The notes beneath the pieces are model-generated. The model was not told the origin of the DNA. It did no database searches and was given only the letters and a program-made list of their open reading frames with translations. 64,000 nt of DNA from JAWPMV01 sp038527215 (lineage in GTDB: Bacteria; Bacteroidota; Bacteroidia; J057): assembly GCA_038527215.1 (NCBI GenBank), contig JBCBGC010000024.1, positions 8,694 to 72,693 on the forward strand, in the 5' to 3' direction. Both the position numbers and the translations under genes were made by a program. How positions within the stretch are numbered: the stretch's first letter is position 1; the number at the start of each line of letters is the position of its first letter. Shown here one piece after another: positions 43,902 to 52,586 of the stretch.

Positions 43902-46061
43902 ATGAAACGGAACATCCACATAAGCTCACTGATAGCCTTCTTGATGTTCGCTCAGGTTCAACTTTGGGCCCAACACCAATTCCAACTTGCCGCAGAGACG
44001 GCTTCGGCTTTGACAGGGGTTGATTATCTTCCCCAGTACCAGACCGCTGTTTTCTTTCAGGAAGGTAATGGCTTTTACTATCCCTACAGCACCCAGCAAT
44101 CTTTTCACCCAGAATGGTTTTCGCTCACGCCAGCAGGCATTACCGCCTCTCTTCCCTGGACAGCAGAAACCATGCTCTTATTCAGCGGAAGTTCTTACCT
44201 GAGCTACAACTTTAGCACCGGAGAGATGAGTTCCGAGTGGGAGATGTGGCCCGGATTGCCCGCCAACTGGAATCAGAAGCTGGATGCAGCCATCCGTTGG
44301 AATGAATCCTGGATCTTCTTCATTCACAATTTTGACTACGTGGTATATGATATCAGCCAGCAAGCCTATATCGACGAAGGCAGCATCAGCCAGTGGAATG
44401 GGTTTCCGGAAGGATGGGAGTTTGCCATAGACGGCGCAGTCAATATGCTGGATGGTTTCATCTACTTTTTCAGCAACGGCAATGTGTTACCCTATTCCCA
44501 AGAACAAGATCGCTTTTTCTCTCCCGCTTTGATAGGGAATGCAGAGATGGGTTTTCCTCCTCAAAATCAACCCAACAACCCCTCCGCACCGGTCGAGCAA
44601 GAAGCTCCGCAAATCGGACAAAGCAATCCTCCTGCCGCTCAAGACGAATACATCGATACCTACCAGGATCATACGGCTACCCTGGAAAACCAAACCGTAT
44701 GGTATGCCCAACCTTTGCCCGGTCTTGACTGGTTAGGAGCAGGTTTCGACATCCTTCGCTATGATCCTTTGAAACCCAATAACCTGAAAAATAGAAAGCG
44801 TTTCCGTTCTGTCATCATGACCACTTCCCCTGAGCGTGCCGGAAACAGTGCCCAATATCTGAAACCTTATGGGACCTTCTTTGGCTCAGAAAGTTCTGGC
44901 GAAGTAAGCGACTCTTCTGCCTGGATTACCTCTTACGAGTCTTTTCAAAAGAGCTTTAATGTAGGGGCAGGCGGGTCTGTTTCTGTGCCTGGCGCGGCTG
45001 CGGGAAGCCTCAGTGGCAGTCATACCGAAATGAACGCTACCTCGGTAGGTTCTGAATCCATCTACATGATCAACAAAAATATCCGGAGGATTCACGAAGC
45101 TGTCATTCGCCCTACCTGGAAGGATGTAGATAGAGGTCAAAATTACCGTCAAAAGCTTGACCCTTTATTCAGGGATGATGTGGCAAGATTACCCTTACCC
45201 AGAATGAAGCCTGAGGAACTTTCCGATCTCCATATTACCAAGAAAGGTCAACGCTTGCCTGCTGCCTTATACAGTGTCAAAAATCAATATGACATGTTCA
45301 TGCGCAAGTATGGAACTCACTACGCAAGTCGGGTTACCTGGGGTGGTCAGTATATTTCCTGTACCCAAATCAGACGCAGTGATTATGAAAGATCTCGTAT
45401 GTCTGCCTCTGAATTTCAAGCTGCTGCATCGGCGGTTATTAAGGGAGCCACGGTAGGAGGATCTGTAAGCTTTGGAACAGGGGAAGGAACGGCAAATGGC
45501 ACTTCTACCACCAATTTTGTTCGAGAGGTATATGTCCAGGGAGGCAATGGAGAAGATGACCTGAATAAATGGCGGGATAAAGTGGACGCCAGTCCTGGTC
45601 CGGTAGAATTAGGATTTACCGCAATGTGTGATTTGTTAACCAAAGCGTTTTTCCCTACTGATGAAGAAATAGAAATGAAGCGACAGATCCTGCGCCTGAT
45701 CACGGAATTCTACCTCGTCAATTCCTACCGCAGACCCACAGCTTCTAAAGGAGATTTTTTCCGTGAATTACCAGCCCTTCCTATGCCGTCCAATATTAGC
45801 ATTACCAATAAGGGAGGCTATGTGATGTGGTTTAAGGTTAAGTATGAGTACGAGGGAAAATGGGTAGAGGAAACCACCGATAGCTATAGCCTCGGCTATA
45901 CCAAAACCAAAGAAATTCCCGCTGGGGCCAGAAACCTCACCATTACGGCCAGCCATACCTTTGGAGAAATCTTCTCTGAAACCTTCGCACAACCCCAAAC
46001 CCTTTGCTTCAATTGCTGGGGCACCGTCTTCGAGGCCGTCTACCGCAAGTGCGGCGAATAA
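43902..46061 (+). CDS. Secreted MACPF (perforin-like) protein with hemopexin-like N-terminus and cytolysin-D4-like C-terminus
   Basis: 719 residues. Signal peptide (1-24, ending LWAQ). Residues about 30-205 hold hemopexin-type repeats (KLDAAIRWNESWIFFI, AIDGAVNMLDGFIYFFSNG, WPGLPANW/WNGFPEGW). After a Pro/Gln linker, LPGLDWLGAGFDILRYDP starts the MACPF domain; its signature is YGTHY at 470-474, with glycine-rich candidate membrane-hairpin segments near 350-375 and 505-530. Residues 628-719 (NKGGYVMWFKV ... SLGYTKTKEIPAGARNLTI ... CWGTVFEAVY) resemble the membrane-binding domain 4 of cholesterol-dependent cytolysins, without the Trp-rich loop. It is inferred to form pores in target membranes. 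No T9SS tail is seen; how it leaves the cell is unknown. Confidence 0.85.
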   Translation: MKRNIHISSLIAFLMFAQVQLWAQHQFQLAAETASALTGVDYLPQYQTAVFFQEGNGFYYPYSTQQSFHPEWFSLTPAGITASLPWTAETMLLFSGSSYLSYNFSTGEMSSEWEMWPGLPANWNQKLDAAIRWNESWIFFIHNFDYVVYDISQQAYIDEGSISQWNGFPEGWEFAIDGAVNMLDGFIYFFSNGNVLPYSQEQDRFFSPALIGNAEMGFPPQNQPNNPSAPVEQEAPQIGQSNPPAAQDEYIDTYQDHTATLENQTVWYAQPLPGLDWLGAGFDILRYDPLKPNNLKNRKRFRSVIMTTSPERAGNSAQYLKPYGTFFGSESSGEVSDSSAWITSYESFQKSFNVGAGGSVSVPGAAAGSLSGSHTEMNATSVGSESIYMINKNIRRIHEAVIRPTWKDVDRGQNYRQKLDPLFRDDVARLPLPRMKPEELSDLHITKKGQRLPAALYSVKNQYDMFMRKYGTHYASRVTWGGQYISCTQIRRSDYERSRMSASEFQAAASAVIKGATVGGSVSFGTGEGTANGTSTTNFVREVYVQGGNGEDDLNKWRDKVDASPGPVELGFTAMCDLLTKAFFPTDEEIEMKRQILRLITEFYLVNSYRRPTASKGDFFRELPALPMPSNISITNKGGYVMWFKVKYEYEGKWVEETTDSYSLGYTKTKEIPAGARNLTITASHTFGEIFSETFAQPQTLCFNCWGTVFEAVYRKCGE

Positions 46062-46081
46062 ACCGCTAACAACATTCATTC

Positions 46082-46143
46082 AACCACATACTTCTTAGCC
46101 CATGCGGCTAAGCCGGGTAGCTCATGCCCTTTCTCAGATGAGC
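46082..46143 (+). promoter_or_regulatory. Structured leader of the ankyrin gene with one operator half-site
   Basis: AACCACAT at 46082-46089 equals one arm of the dyad found before the MACPF gene, but the second arm is absent. Two small hairpins follow: CTTAGCC / GGCTAAG (46094-46112) and GCTCAT / ATGAGC (46120-46143). No clear -7 box, so the gene may be read through from MACPF. Confidence 0.35.
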
Positions 46144-46190
46144 ACAAGCAACAACAAACAATTTCTCATCACCCACTAAACCTTAGAAAA

Positions 46191-48962
46191 ATGAAAAAGA
46201 TAACCAGCATTCTCATCGTCTCTCTCTCATTGTTAATGGGAGTAGCTTTTGGACAAGGCAAACAACTTCATCTTGTCTGTGAAGGTGCCTACTGGGGCCA
46301 GGTAGTCGTAACCTGGTTGGAACTAGGCCAAATGAAAAAATATGACTCCGGTAAAGGAATCGGGAATGGATATAAGCACACCATTTACCTGTCAGAAAGT
46401 GCCAAGAATATTGTAGCCAAAGTAGCCACCGATCGAGGCCTGGGGATCTACGGAGATGCTTGTACGAAATCTATGGGCAGCTCTGGAGGCACCTTCACCT
46501 TTGGCGGCATGATTTATTCCGAATCCTGTAAATTCGAACCTGACGAGGTAGGAGCGTCAAATGAAACTATAGGCGTGATAAACGTAAACGAGGTGTTGAC
46601 TGGAGGCAATACCCACCTCCATCAGGCGGCTCGGTCAGGTGCATTTACCGACGCTAAGAGTTTGATCTCAAATGGCATTAACCTTAATGCCAAGAATAAC
46701 GTGGGCAATACCGCCTTACATGAAGCTATCCGGGCCAACCAGTCCGACATCATGGATCTGCTGTTAAAGCATGGTGCCAATCCCATGGAAAAAAACAACC
46801 AGGGCCATACACCGCTTTACCTGGCAGTGAACAAGGGAGATAAGGCGATGGCGGCCAAAATCTTCGGAGCAGGCCACAATCCTCATGAAGCTAAAAAAGA
46901 ACTGGAACGTGCCATCCTTAAGCGAGATCTTGAATTGGTAAGAGTATTTCTGGACCATCACGTAGATCCGAATCAGGTCTGTGATGCCGCCCTCAAAAGC
47001 AATGACATCGAAGTGATTCAGGTAGCCCTTGATGAATATGGTGCCAAAGCAAGCATTGAATTGTTCACCAAAGCGCTCGACAACCGCAAATACGTCCTGG
47101 GCAAAACCCTCCTTGAAAAAGGCGTCAACCCCAACGAAGCCCTCGACCAGTCCATCAGCAAAAGAGCCAACGCGCTGATCATCCCTTGCGTGGAAGCAGG
47201 AGCGGATGCCAATAAAGCCTTAGGTTTTGCGGTATCATCTGAAGACGTAGAAATGGCCTCTGATGCCCTGATGCTTCACCAGGCCAATGCGGATATGTAC
47301 CTGGAGACCGCAGTTTCCAAGGGAAGCCTGCCCATCGTGGAGGCTATGCTGCAAAGCAACGCTGATAAAAATCAGGCGCTTCATTACGCCATTGACGGGA
47401 AGAATAGCCAGATCATCGACCTGTGTCTCAACTATGGAGCCGAGGTTCAGGACAGCCATGTAGAAAAACTCGCCAAAGCGGGCAATAGCGCTGACTTGCA
47501 GAAACTCATTGATATGGGAGGCAGTACAGACGTGGCCTTAGCCGCTTCTATGGAGGTCAAGCAATTCACCATCGCCCGCAAAATGATTGAACAAGGAGCC
47601 TCTCCCACCCAGGTCGTAAAGATCGCCGTGGAAAATCAGGAAATGGAGTTATTGCGAACGGCCCTTAGCTATCAGGCAGATCCACAGCCAGGCCTCGCTC
47701 CTGCCATTCATGGCAACCACACCTCTTTTGCCAAAGCCCTTTTCGAAGCAGGTGCCCAGACCCAGGACCCCGCGCTGGTGATAGCCTCCCTGGACAACGG
47801 GAATTCCGAAATCTTGTCTTGGCTCATCCAATCCGGGACCGCGGTTACCAATCCTGCTTTTATTCAAAAAGCTACTACCAATAAAAAATTGGACCAGGTA
47901 CAAATGTTGCTGAACGCGGGTGCCAGACCGAATGACGGTTTACCTACCGCTATCAATATCAATGAAACCCGAATCGCCAGTCTGTTTTTTGAGGCTGGAG
48001 GAAAAACCAATGATCCTAACCTGGTTCATAAAGCCCTGGATAACAAAAACCTGGAAATCCTCAGATGGATGATGAAAACAGGGACCAACCTGAAGGCCCC
48101 GAGCTTCCTGGAAAAAAGCGTAAACCTGAAGAGCCATGAGCTTGTGAGCCTGCTGCTGGAAGCGGGGGCCAACCCTAATGATGGCCTGGGTACCGCCATC
48201 AAGATTAATGATTCTCGGATCAGCGGTTTATTGCTGAGCCAGGGTGCCGATGCCAGCCCTGCCGGGTACATGGCCACCGCCAGCCAGAACCAGAACATAC
48301 AGATTGTGAATATGCTTCTCCAGGCGGGTGCTGATCCCAATCCTGGCATGATGCCCGCAGTGAAGGCCAACAGGCTGGAACTGGTCCAACACCTGTTGAA
48401 AGCAGGCGCTGATGGAAGCCGTGATGAGCTGATGAAAGCCTCCATTCCTCACAACCAGACAGCCTTGACCTCGCTTTTACTCACCGCCGGAGCCAATCCT
48501 CAGGTAGGGGTAGAGCCGGCCGTCCACCACAATGCCTCCAGTGTCCTGAACCTGTGCCTGGAACAAGGTGCTGAGGGAAAAGACGACAAGTATTTGGTGT
48601 ATGCCGTTGGGAAAGGATTGAAAGCCACAGCCAAAGTCCTGATTACCCATGAGGCCAATCCTCTCTACACCGATGCGGGAGATAACAATTATCTTCACAT
48701 TTCTGCGACCGCAGGACATGATCATCTGATTTCCCTCTTAGCTAGGGAAGGAGTTGAAGTAAATGTGCGCAATGCCCAGGGGGAAAGTCCCCTGCACCTG
48801 GCCCTCAATCAGGGACGCAAAGTAGATGAGATGGTCAAGGCCCTCATTGCTGTCGGAGCGGATGTAAATATGCCCAATGCCCAGGGAACTCTTCCGTTGT
48901 CTTTTGCCAAAGGCCGCAAAGTAAAATCTGCCTTAAAGAAGGCAGGGGCACGTAAAAAGTAA
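46191..48962 (+). CDS. Secreted ankyrin-repeat protein with a D4-like N-terminal domain
   Basis: 923 residues with a signal peptide (1-21, ending AFGQ). Residues 23-118 form a Cys-containing beta domain (CEGAYWGQVVVTWLEL ... NGYKHTIYLSESAKNIVAK ... FGGMIYSESCKFE) that parallels the C-terminal domain of the neighbouring MACPF protein. From about 140 to the end come roughly two dozen 33-residue ankyrin repeats; the outermost are canonical (NTALHEAIRANQSDIMDLLLKHGANP; SPLHLALNQGRKVDEMVKAL), the inner ones diverged (LLEAGANPNDGLGTAI). No enzyme domain is seen. A secreted ankyrin solenoid next to a pore-former could be a partner, inhibitor or second toxin; the sequence does not decide. Confidence 0.85.
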   Translation: MKKITSILIVSLSLLMGVAFGQGKQLHLVCEGAYWGQVVVTWLELGQMKKYDSGKGIGNGYKHTIYLSESAKNIVAKVATDRGLGIYGDACTKSMGSSGGTFTFGGMIYSESCKFEPDEVGASNETIGVINVNEVLTGGNTHLHQAARSGAFTDAKSLISNGINLNAKNNVGNTALHEAIRANQSDIMDLLLKHGANPMEKNNQGHTPLYLAVNKGDKAMAAKIFGAGHNPHEAKKELERAILKRDLELVRVFLDHHVDPNQVCDAALKSNDIEVIQVALDEYGAKASIELFTKALDNRKYVLGKTLLEKGVNPNEALDQSISKRANALIIPCVEAGADANKALGFAVSSEDVEMASDALMLHQANADMYLETAVSKGSLPIVEAMLQSNADKNQALHYAIDGKNSQIIDLCLNYGAEVQDSHVEKLAKAGNSADLQKLIDMGGSTDVALAASMEVKQFTIARKMIEQGASPTQVVKIAVENQEMELLRTALSYQADPQPGLAPAIHGNHTSFAKALFEAGAQTQDPALVIASLDNGNSEILSWLIQSGTAVTNPAFIQKATTNKKLDQVQMLLNAGARPNDGLPTAININETRIASLFFEAGGKTNDPNLVHKALDNKNLEILRWMMKTGTNLKAPSFLEKSVNLKSHELVSLLLEAGANPNDGLGTAIKINDSRISGLLLSQGADASPAGYMATASQNQNIQIVNMLLQAGADPNPGMMPAVKANRLELVQHLLKAGADGSRDELMKASIPHNQTALTSLLLTAGANPQVGVEPAVHHNASSVLNLCLEQGAEGKDDKYLVYAVGKGLKATAKVLITHEANPLYTDAGDNNYLHISATAGHDHLISLLAREGVEVNVRNAQGESPLHLALNQGRKVDEMVKALIAVGADVNMPNAQGTLPLSFAKGRKVKSALKKAGARKK

Positions 48963-48970
48963 GCCTTTGT

Positions 48971-49012
48971 TCCGAAGGTCCCGGCTGGTCCGAGGCCTTC
49001 GGAGCTTTCCTT
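48971..49012 (+). terminator. Probable terminator after the ankyrin gene
   Basis: TCCGAAGG (48971-48978) pairs with CCTTCGGA (48996-49003) around a 17-nt loop, followed by GCTTTCCTTTTT. The stem is sound but the T-run is delayed. Confidence 0.6.
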
Positions 49013-49043
49013 TTTATTTGATACATTTAATAAAACCGAAAAA

Positions 49044-49700
49044 ATGGACATACATGTAGCCATCGTGGAGGATGATCCTATCATCCGAAACAGCCTGGAG
49101 ACCTACCTCAATACATGCCCGGGGATTGCTATTTCATACAGTGCAGATAGTGTGGAGTCTTTGATCAGCACCCTGAAAGTTGCCCGGAATCCGCAGATTG
49201 ATTTGGTCCTACTCGATATAGGCTTACCTGGCATTTCTGGCCTGGAAGGTATTAAGCCCATCAAAAGGATGTTACCGGAGACCAACATTGTGATGCTGAC
49301 CACCTACGAAGAAGAAGAAAAGATCTTCAAGGCCCTTTGTGCCGGAGCAGTTTCCTACCTGTCCAAAAGAAGTTCCCTGCCTAAAATACAGGAAGCCATC
49401 ACCACCATCCACCGGGGAGGCTCCTATATGTCTCCTTCGATTGCCAGAAAAGTAGTGGAATATTTCTCCCCCAATAAGCAAAAAAACGAAGCTGCTCAAT
49501 TGACCCCTCGCCAACAGGAAATTGTCCATGGCATCATGGAGGGGCTGAGCTATAAACTCATTGCGGATAAATTGATGATCTCCATTGATACCGTACGAGA
49601 CCACATCAAAAAAATCTACAAAACGCTGAATATCAATAGTAAATCAGAATTGATGAAAAAAGCCATGAAAGGAGAAATTGAAGGCTATGAAATGGAATAA
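49044..49700 (+). CDS. NarL/FixJ-type response regulator
   Basis: 218 residues. Receiver domain with acidic pair EDD (10-11), phosphoacceptor Asp58 in LVLLDIGLPG, and a Lys in YLSKRSSLPK; C-terminal LuxR-type helix-turn-helix (LTPRQQEIVHGIMEGLSYKLIADKL, then SIDTVRDHIKKIYKTL). The natural partner is the DLHDDVG-type kinase at 40599, although the two genes are separated by the three effector genes. It probably binds the CCACAT dyads upstream of those genes, which is an inference from context. Confidence 0.93.
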   Translation: MDIHVAIVEDDPIIRNSLETYLNTCPGIAISYSADSVESLISTLKVARNPQIDLVLLDIGLPGISGLEGIKPIKRMLPETNIVMLTTYEEEEKIFKALCAGAVSYLSKRSSLPKIQEAITTIHRGGSYMSPSIARKVVEYFSPNKQKNEAAQLTPRQQEIVHGIMEGLSYKLIADKLMISIDTVRDHIKKIYKTLNINSKSELMKKAMKGEIEGYEME

Positions 49701-49779
49701 TTAACCCCATCAAGAAGACTTCATAGCTTCCATTGGCAAGAAGCACTTATACATGAACGATGAGCCAATCACTTATTTT

Positions 49780-49820
49780 CCGGCCCTCCGGCACATGCCT
49801 GAGGGCCGGCTTGATTTTAG
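49780..49820 (+). terminator. Intrinsic terminator after the response regulator
   Basis: Perfect 9-bp stem CCGGCCCTC / GAGGGCCGG around a 12-nt loop that can itself pair (GGCA/TGCC), then CTTGATTTT. Confidence 0.7.
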
Positions 49821-49930
49821 AGCTAGGTGAGGGTAGTCATCGACGGTGGATAGGCATCTGCATGCAGAAAAATCCTTGTCTAGCCTGGCCACAAGATCAG
49901 ATTCTTGCTAAGGGCTTTTAACCAAAATCC

Positions 49931-51079
49931 CTATTCCCCGCTAAAATACTGCATGCCGGTCGTAGCTTGCTTACTGTGGTCAAAGAGGGTGGCATTGTCC
50001 CAATGGGAACCTTGGGCCCATTGCGTACTGCAGCTCGTGGATACCCAGGCTGGCTCCCAGTAAATGAGCCCTTCGGCTCCTCCTTCCAGTAAAGCCTCTT
50101 CCAGGGCTTTGAGAAATAAATACTGACCTTCTTGGGTGGCTGGATAGCCGGGAACCAGGGCATCACTGCCCAGGATATTGTTTGCGCTATCCGTATCCTC
50201 AAGGGTGTAGGGATAGGCGGTTTCTACCACCATTACCCGCTTTTTATAGGTGTCTTTAAGCGTAGCAACCGCTGTGGATAGGTTAGTAAGGCTATAGGTG
50301 GACCAGATCGGATAATAGGACAAGCCGATCCAATCGTAATCGGTGATCCCATTTTGGGTGGCTTGTTCAAACCACCATAGGGCATTCTCCGGCTGGGCAA
50401 TGTGCAACATTACTGCTATCTCTTGCCCAAAATCTTGCTCAGCTTTACGCACCGCCGCGAGGCCACGCTGAATCAAGGCCGCATTCCTGTTCCAGTTAAT
50501 CTGTCCGTAGGATTGATTCGGGTCCTGAAGGATTTCTATGTTGATCTCGTTGCCCACCTGTACCATTTCTGGCAGTAAGCCTGCCTGATCTAAGTGTTGC
50601 AAAACCTGATAGGTGTAATTATACAGGGAATCCCCCAGGGCGGGGAGATTATCTACGACTCCCAACCAGGCAGCGGGAACATCCTGTTTCCCGGGGTCGG
50701 CCCAGTTATCGGAATAATGAAAGTCCAGCAATACCTGCATGCCCTTATCCTGGGCCGCCTGAATCGTTTGCTTGACATCTTCGAAGTCTGAATAAGCAGT
50801 CCAGGTGGCATCATGCCACAGCCTGACCCGCACTATATCTGCTCCCGCTTCCTCAAAAATGGCGTAAGGATCATTCGTTTGCCCATTCAGGTCCTGGTAC
50901 ACTGCGCCACAATCCACCATTTCGTTTACATAAGAAAGGTCTGCTCCCCTAACAAAAGAACCCGCGTCCACTGGTTCTTCCTTTTCATCCTCTTTTTCTG
51001 AGGGGGGAATGGTGGGCCCCAGGTCACAGGCGGCCAGCAGGAAGAGGAGGAGAAACAGTGATACATGCGCATTTTTCAT
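49931..51079 (-). CDS. GH53 endo-beta-1,4-galactanase lipoprotein
   Basis: About 382 residues from ATG 51079 (MKNAHVSLFLLLFLLAAC); a longer frame to 51124 would bury the lipoprotein signal. Lipid Cys at 18 places it at a membrane, in this phylum often on the cell surface. The GH53 fold is clear: FVRGADLSYVNEM, VRVRLWHDA, DFHYSDNWADPGKQ, acid/base Glu in QVGNEINIEIL and nucleophile Glu in VVETAYPYT, ending with IYWEPAWVS. It cuts the beta-1,4-galactan backbone of pectin side chains or type I arabinogalactan. Last gene of the polysaccharide utilisation locus. Confidence 0.92.
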   Translation of the reverse strand: MKNAHVSLFLLLFLLAACDLGPTIPPSEKEDEKEEPVDAGSFVRGADLSYVNEMVDCGAVYQDLNGQTNDPYAIFEEAGADIVRVRLWHDATWTAYSDFEDVKQTIQAAQDKGMQVLLDFHYSDNWADPGKQDVPAAWLGVVDNLPALGDSLYNYTYQVLQHLDQAGLLPEMVQVGNEINIEILQDPNQSYGQINWNRNAALIQRGLAAVRKAEQDFGQEIAVMLHIAQPENALWWFEQATQNGITDYDWIGLSYYPIWSTYSLTNLSTAVATLKDTYKKRVMVVETAYPYTLEDTDSANNILGSDALVPGYPATQEGQYLFLKALEEALLEGGAEGLIYWEPAWVSTSCSTQWAQGSHWDNATLFDHSKQATTGMQYFSGE

Positions 51080-51234
51080 GATGGAAAAAAAGCCTAAATG
51101 AGTAAGTAGGGGAGAAGGTAACATAAAAAACCTTTTGCTTATGCAGGTCGATCCGCTTTAAAAAGATAAACGCTTTTTTTGATCCAAAGAAGAACATTTT
51201 CCTATCAAAGCTACCATCGGCAAGAAGATCTGCG

Positions 51235-51258
51235 TAACGCTAACGCTAAGGCTAATGC
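51235..51258. repeat. Four imperfect TAACGC hexamers
   Basis: TAACGC TAACGC TAAGGC TAATGC in direct tandem next to the hairpin between susE-like and GH53 genes. Too short to assign a function. Confidence 0.6.
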
Positions 51259-51262
51259 AATC

Positions 51263-51301
51263 TCAGGGAAGAAGAGCTCCCAAGGGGGAGCCCTTCCCTG
51301 A
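51263..51301 (-). promoter_or_regulatory. Hairpin between the SusE-like and GH53 genes
   Basis: TCAGGGAAG (51263-51271) pairs with CTTCCCTGA (51293-51301), and GCTCCC/GGGAGC extends the stem inside. It lies 12 bases past the SusE-like stop. With no T-run on the minus strand, it is more likely an mRNA-stabilising or processing structure that sets different levels for the binding proteins and the enzyme than a full terminator. Confidence 0.55.
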
Positions 51302-51312
51302 TGGCTTACTGG

Positions 51313-52464
51313 CTACTGAAGCGTAATCGTTAAATCCGTGGCGTTTACGGTAATGGTATAAGTGCCGGGCGTCCCAATGAAACTAAAGTTGCTGTCTCCA
51401 TCCTGGGCATTCGCAAAATTGCTATCGATGGTATAGCCTTCATTCTCATAAAAGGGATAATTCAGGCCTGAAGCCCAATCGTCCCGAATGGTGAAAAAGC
51501 GGAAGGTTTCATTGGAAAAAGCTAGCGTAGCCTGCCACACATCCACTTCAATCTGGGCTGCCTCCGTAGGATTTCCCCAATCCCAACCACCAGGCGTAGC
51601 TGCTCCTACCAAAAACAAGGATCCGGACTCCTCCAGGGTGATGGTTTTCGCATTGTCATCTACGGTCAGGAGATAAATGCCGGGGGTGCCCGTAAACCGG
51701 AAATTATTGTCTCCATCGGCTGCGTCTTCAAAATCGCTGTCGATGGTGTATCCTTCGCCGACAAAATAGGGGTAATTCAAGCCAGAGGCCCAGTCTCCTT
51801 CAGTCGAGAAAAAGCGGAAGGTTTCATTGGTCAGCTTAATCTTGGAAGCGTACACATTATTTTCGCAGTCAAAAACGATGGGGGTACTCCAATCCCACCC
51901 GGCATCCACTGCTGCGGCTCCCACCACATAGATAGGGTCGCATCCGCCTCCGGTTCCGATTTTTTCAACCACTTCAATATCGATGGAGATGATGTCGGAA
52001 AGGGTTTCGAGGCTATTGGCTCCGGTACCTGAGCCTGCATAAGCTCTGAGTCTGAAATATACGGTTCCGCTATTATTGGCATTGCCCAGGCTGTCGGTCG
52101 TATTTGGATCGTCATCCAGCCCTAAGGCTCCCGCAAAATCAAGTAACTGATCAACCGTAATGACCAGGTTGGTGGCATTGGTACTGCCCACCAGGTCAAA
52201 ATTGGCAAACACCGGGTCAATGGACCCTTGCAATTCATAAGTCACATTGGTGGGAACATCGAAGTCCGCTGAGTCCCATAAAAATCTTTCCGCAATATTA
52301 TCTGCGGTTTCCTGGGAGAGGAGATATACGTCCGAAAAGGAATTGATGAAGGCCACGCCATCGGGGTCAGGCTTGGCTATGAATTCCAGAACATTAGGCT
52401 CTTCGCATGCTTCAAAGGTCCATAAGGTTCCCAGAGAGAGGAGAATAAACAGTAGCTTTTTCAT
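51313..52464 (-). CDS. SusE/SusF-like surface glycan-binding lipoprotein
   Basis: 383 residues. Lipoprotein signal (TLWTFEAC, Cys at 20), a SusE-type N-terminal Ig-like domain (about 35-170, with TNLVITVDQLLDFAGALGL) and two similar beta-sandwich modules (GAAAVDAGWDWSTPIVF ... ENETFRFFSTEGDWASGLNYPYF and GAATPGGWDWGNPTEA ... FRFFTIRDDWASGLNYPFY), likely carbohydrate-binding. Follows SusC and SusD in the standard order. It should hold the polysaccharide at the surface before import. Confidence 0.9.
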   Translation of the reverse strand: MKKLLFILLSLGTLWTFEACEEPNVLEFIAKPDPDGVAFINSFSDVYLLSQETADNIAERFLWDSADFDVPTNVTYELQGSIDPVFANFDLVGSTNATNLVITVDQLLDFAGALGLDDDPNTTDSLGNANNSGTVYFRLRAYAGSGTGANSLETLSDIISIDIEVVEKIGTGGGCDPIYVVGAAAVDAGWDWSTPIVFDCENNVYASKIKLTNETFRFFSTEGDWASGLNYPYFVGEGYTIDSDFEDAADGDNNFRFTGTPGIYLLTVDDNAKTITLEESGSLFLVGAATPGGWDWGNPTEAAQIEVDVWQATLAFSNETFRFFTIRDDWASGLNYPFYENEGYTIDSNFANAQDGDSNFSFIGTPGTYTITVNATDLTITLQ

Positions 52465-52586
52465 CTGTAGAATATGTTAATCCAGAAATTGTCGATGATT
52501 AAAAAAGGAAGTAAAAGTCCGACTTAGGTGGCGAGATAAGCCTGCGTATACATCCCTATTGCAGGCCATTTCTTGCGCATCATTGG

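Noticed and set aside
46191..48962. Ankyrin protein called outright as the immunity protein of the MACPF toxin
   Set aside because: Position alone does not show this; it is larger than the toxin, secreted, and shares a putative binding domain with it, so a partner or co-toxin role is equally possible.
40599..49700. The MACPF cassette as a genomic island or mobile element
   Set aside because: No transposase, integrase, attachment repeats or adjacent tRNA were seen, and codon use by eye does not stand out from the neighbours.
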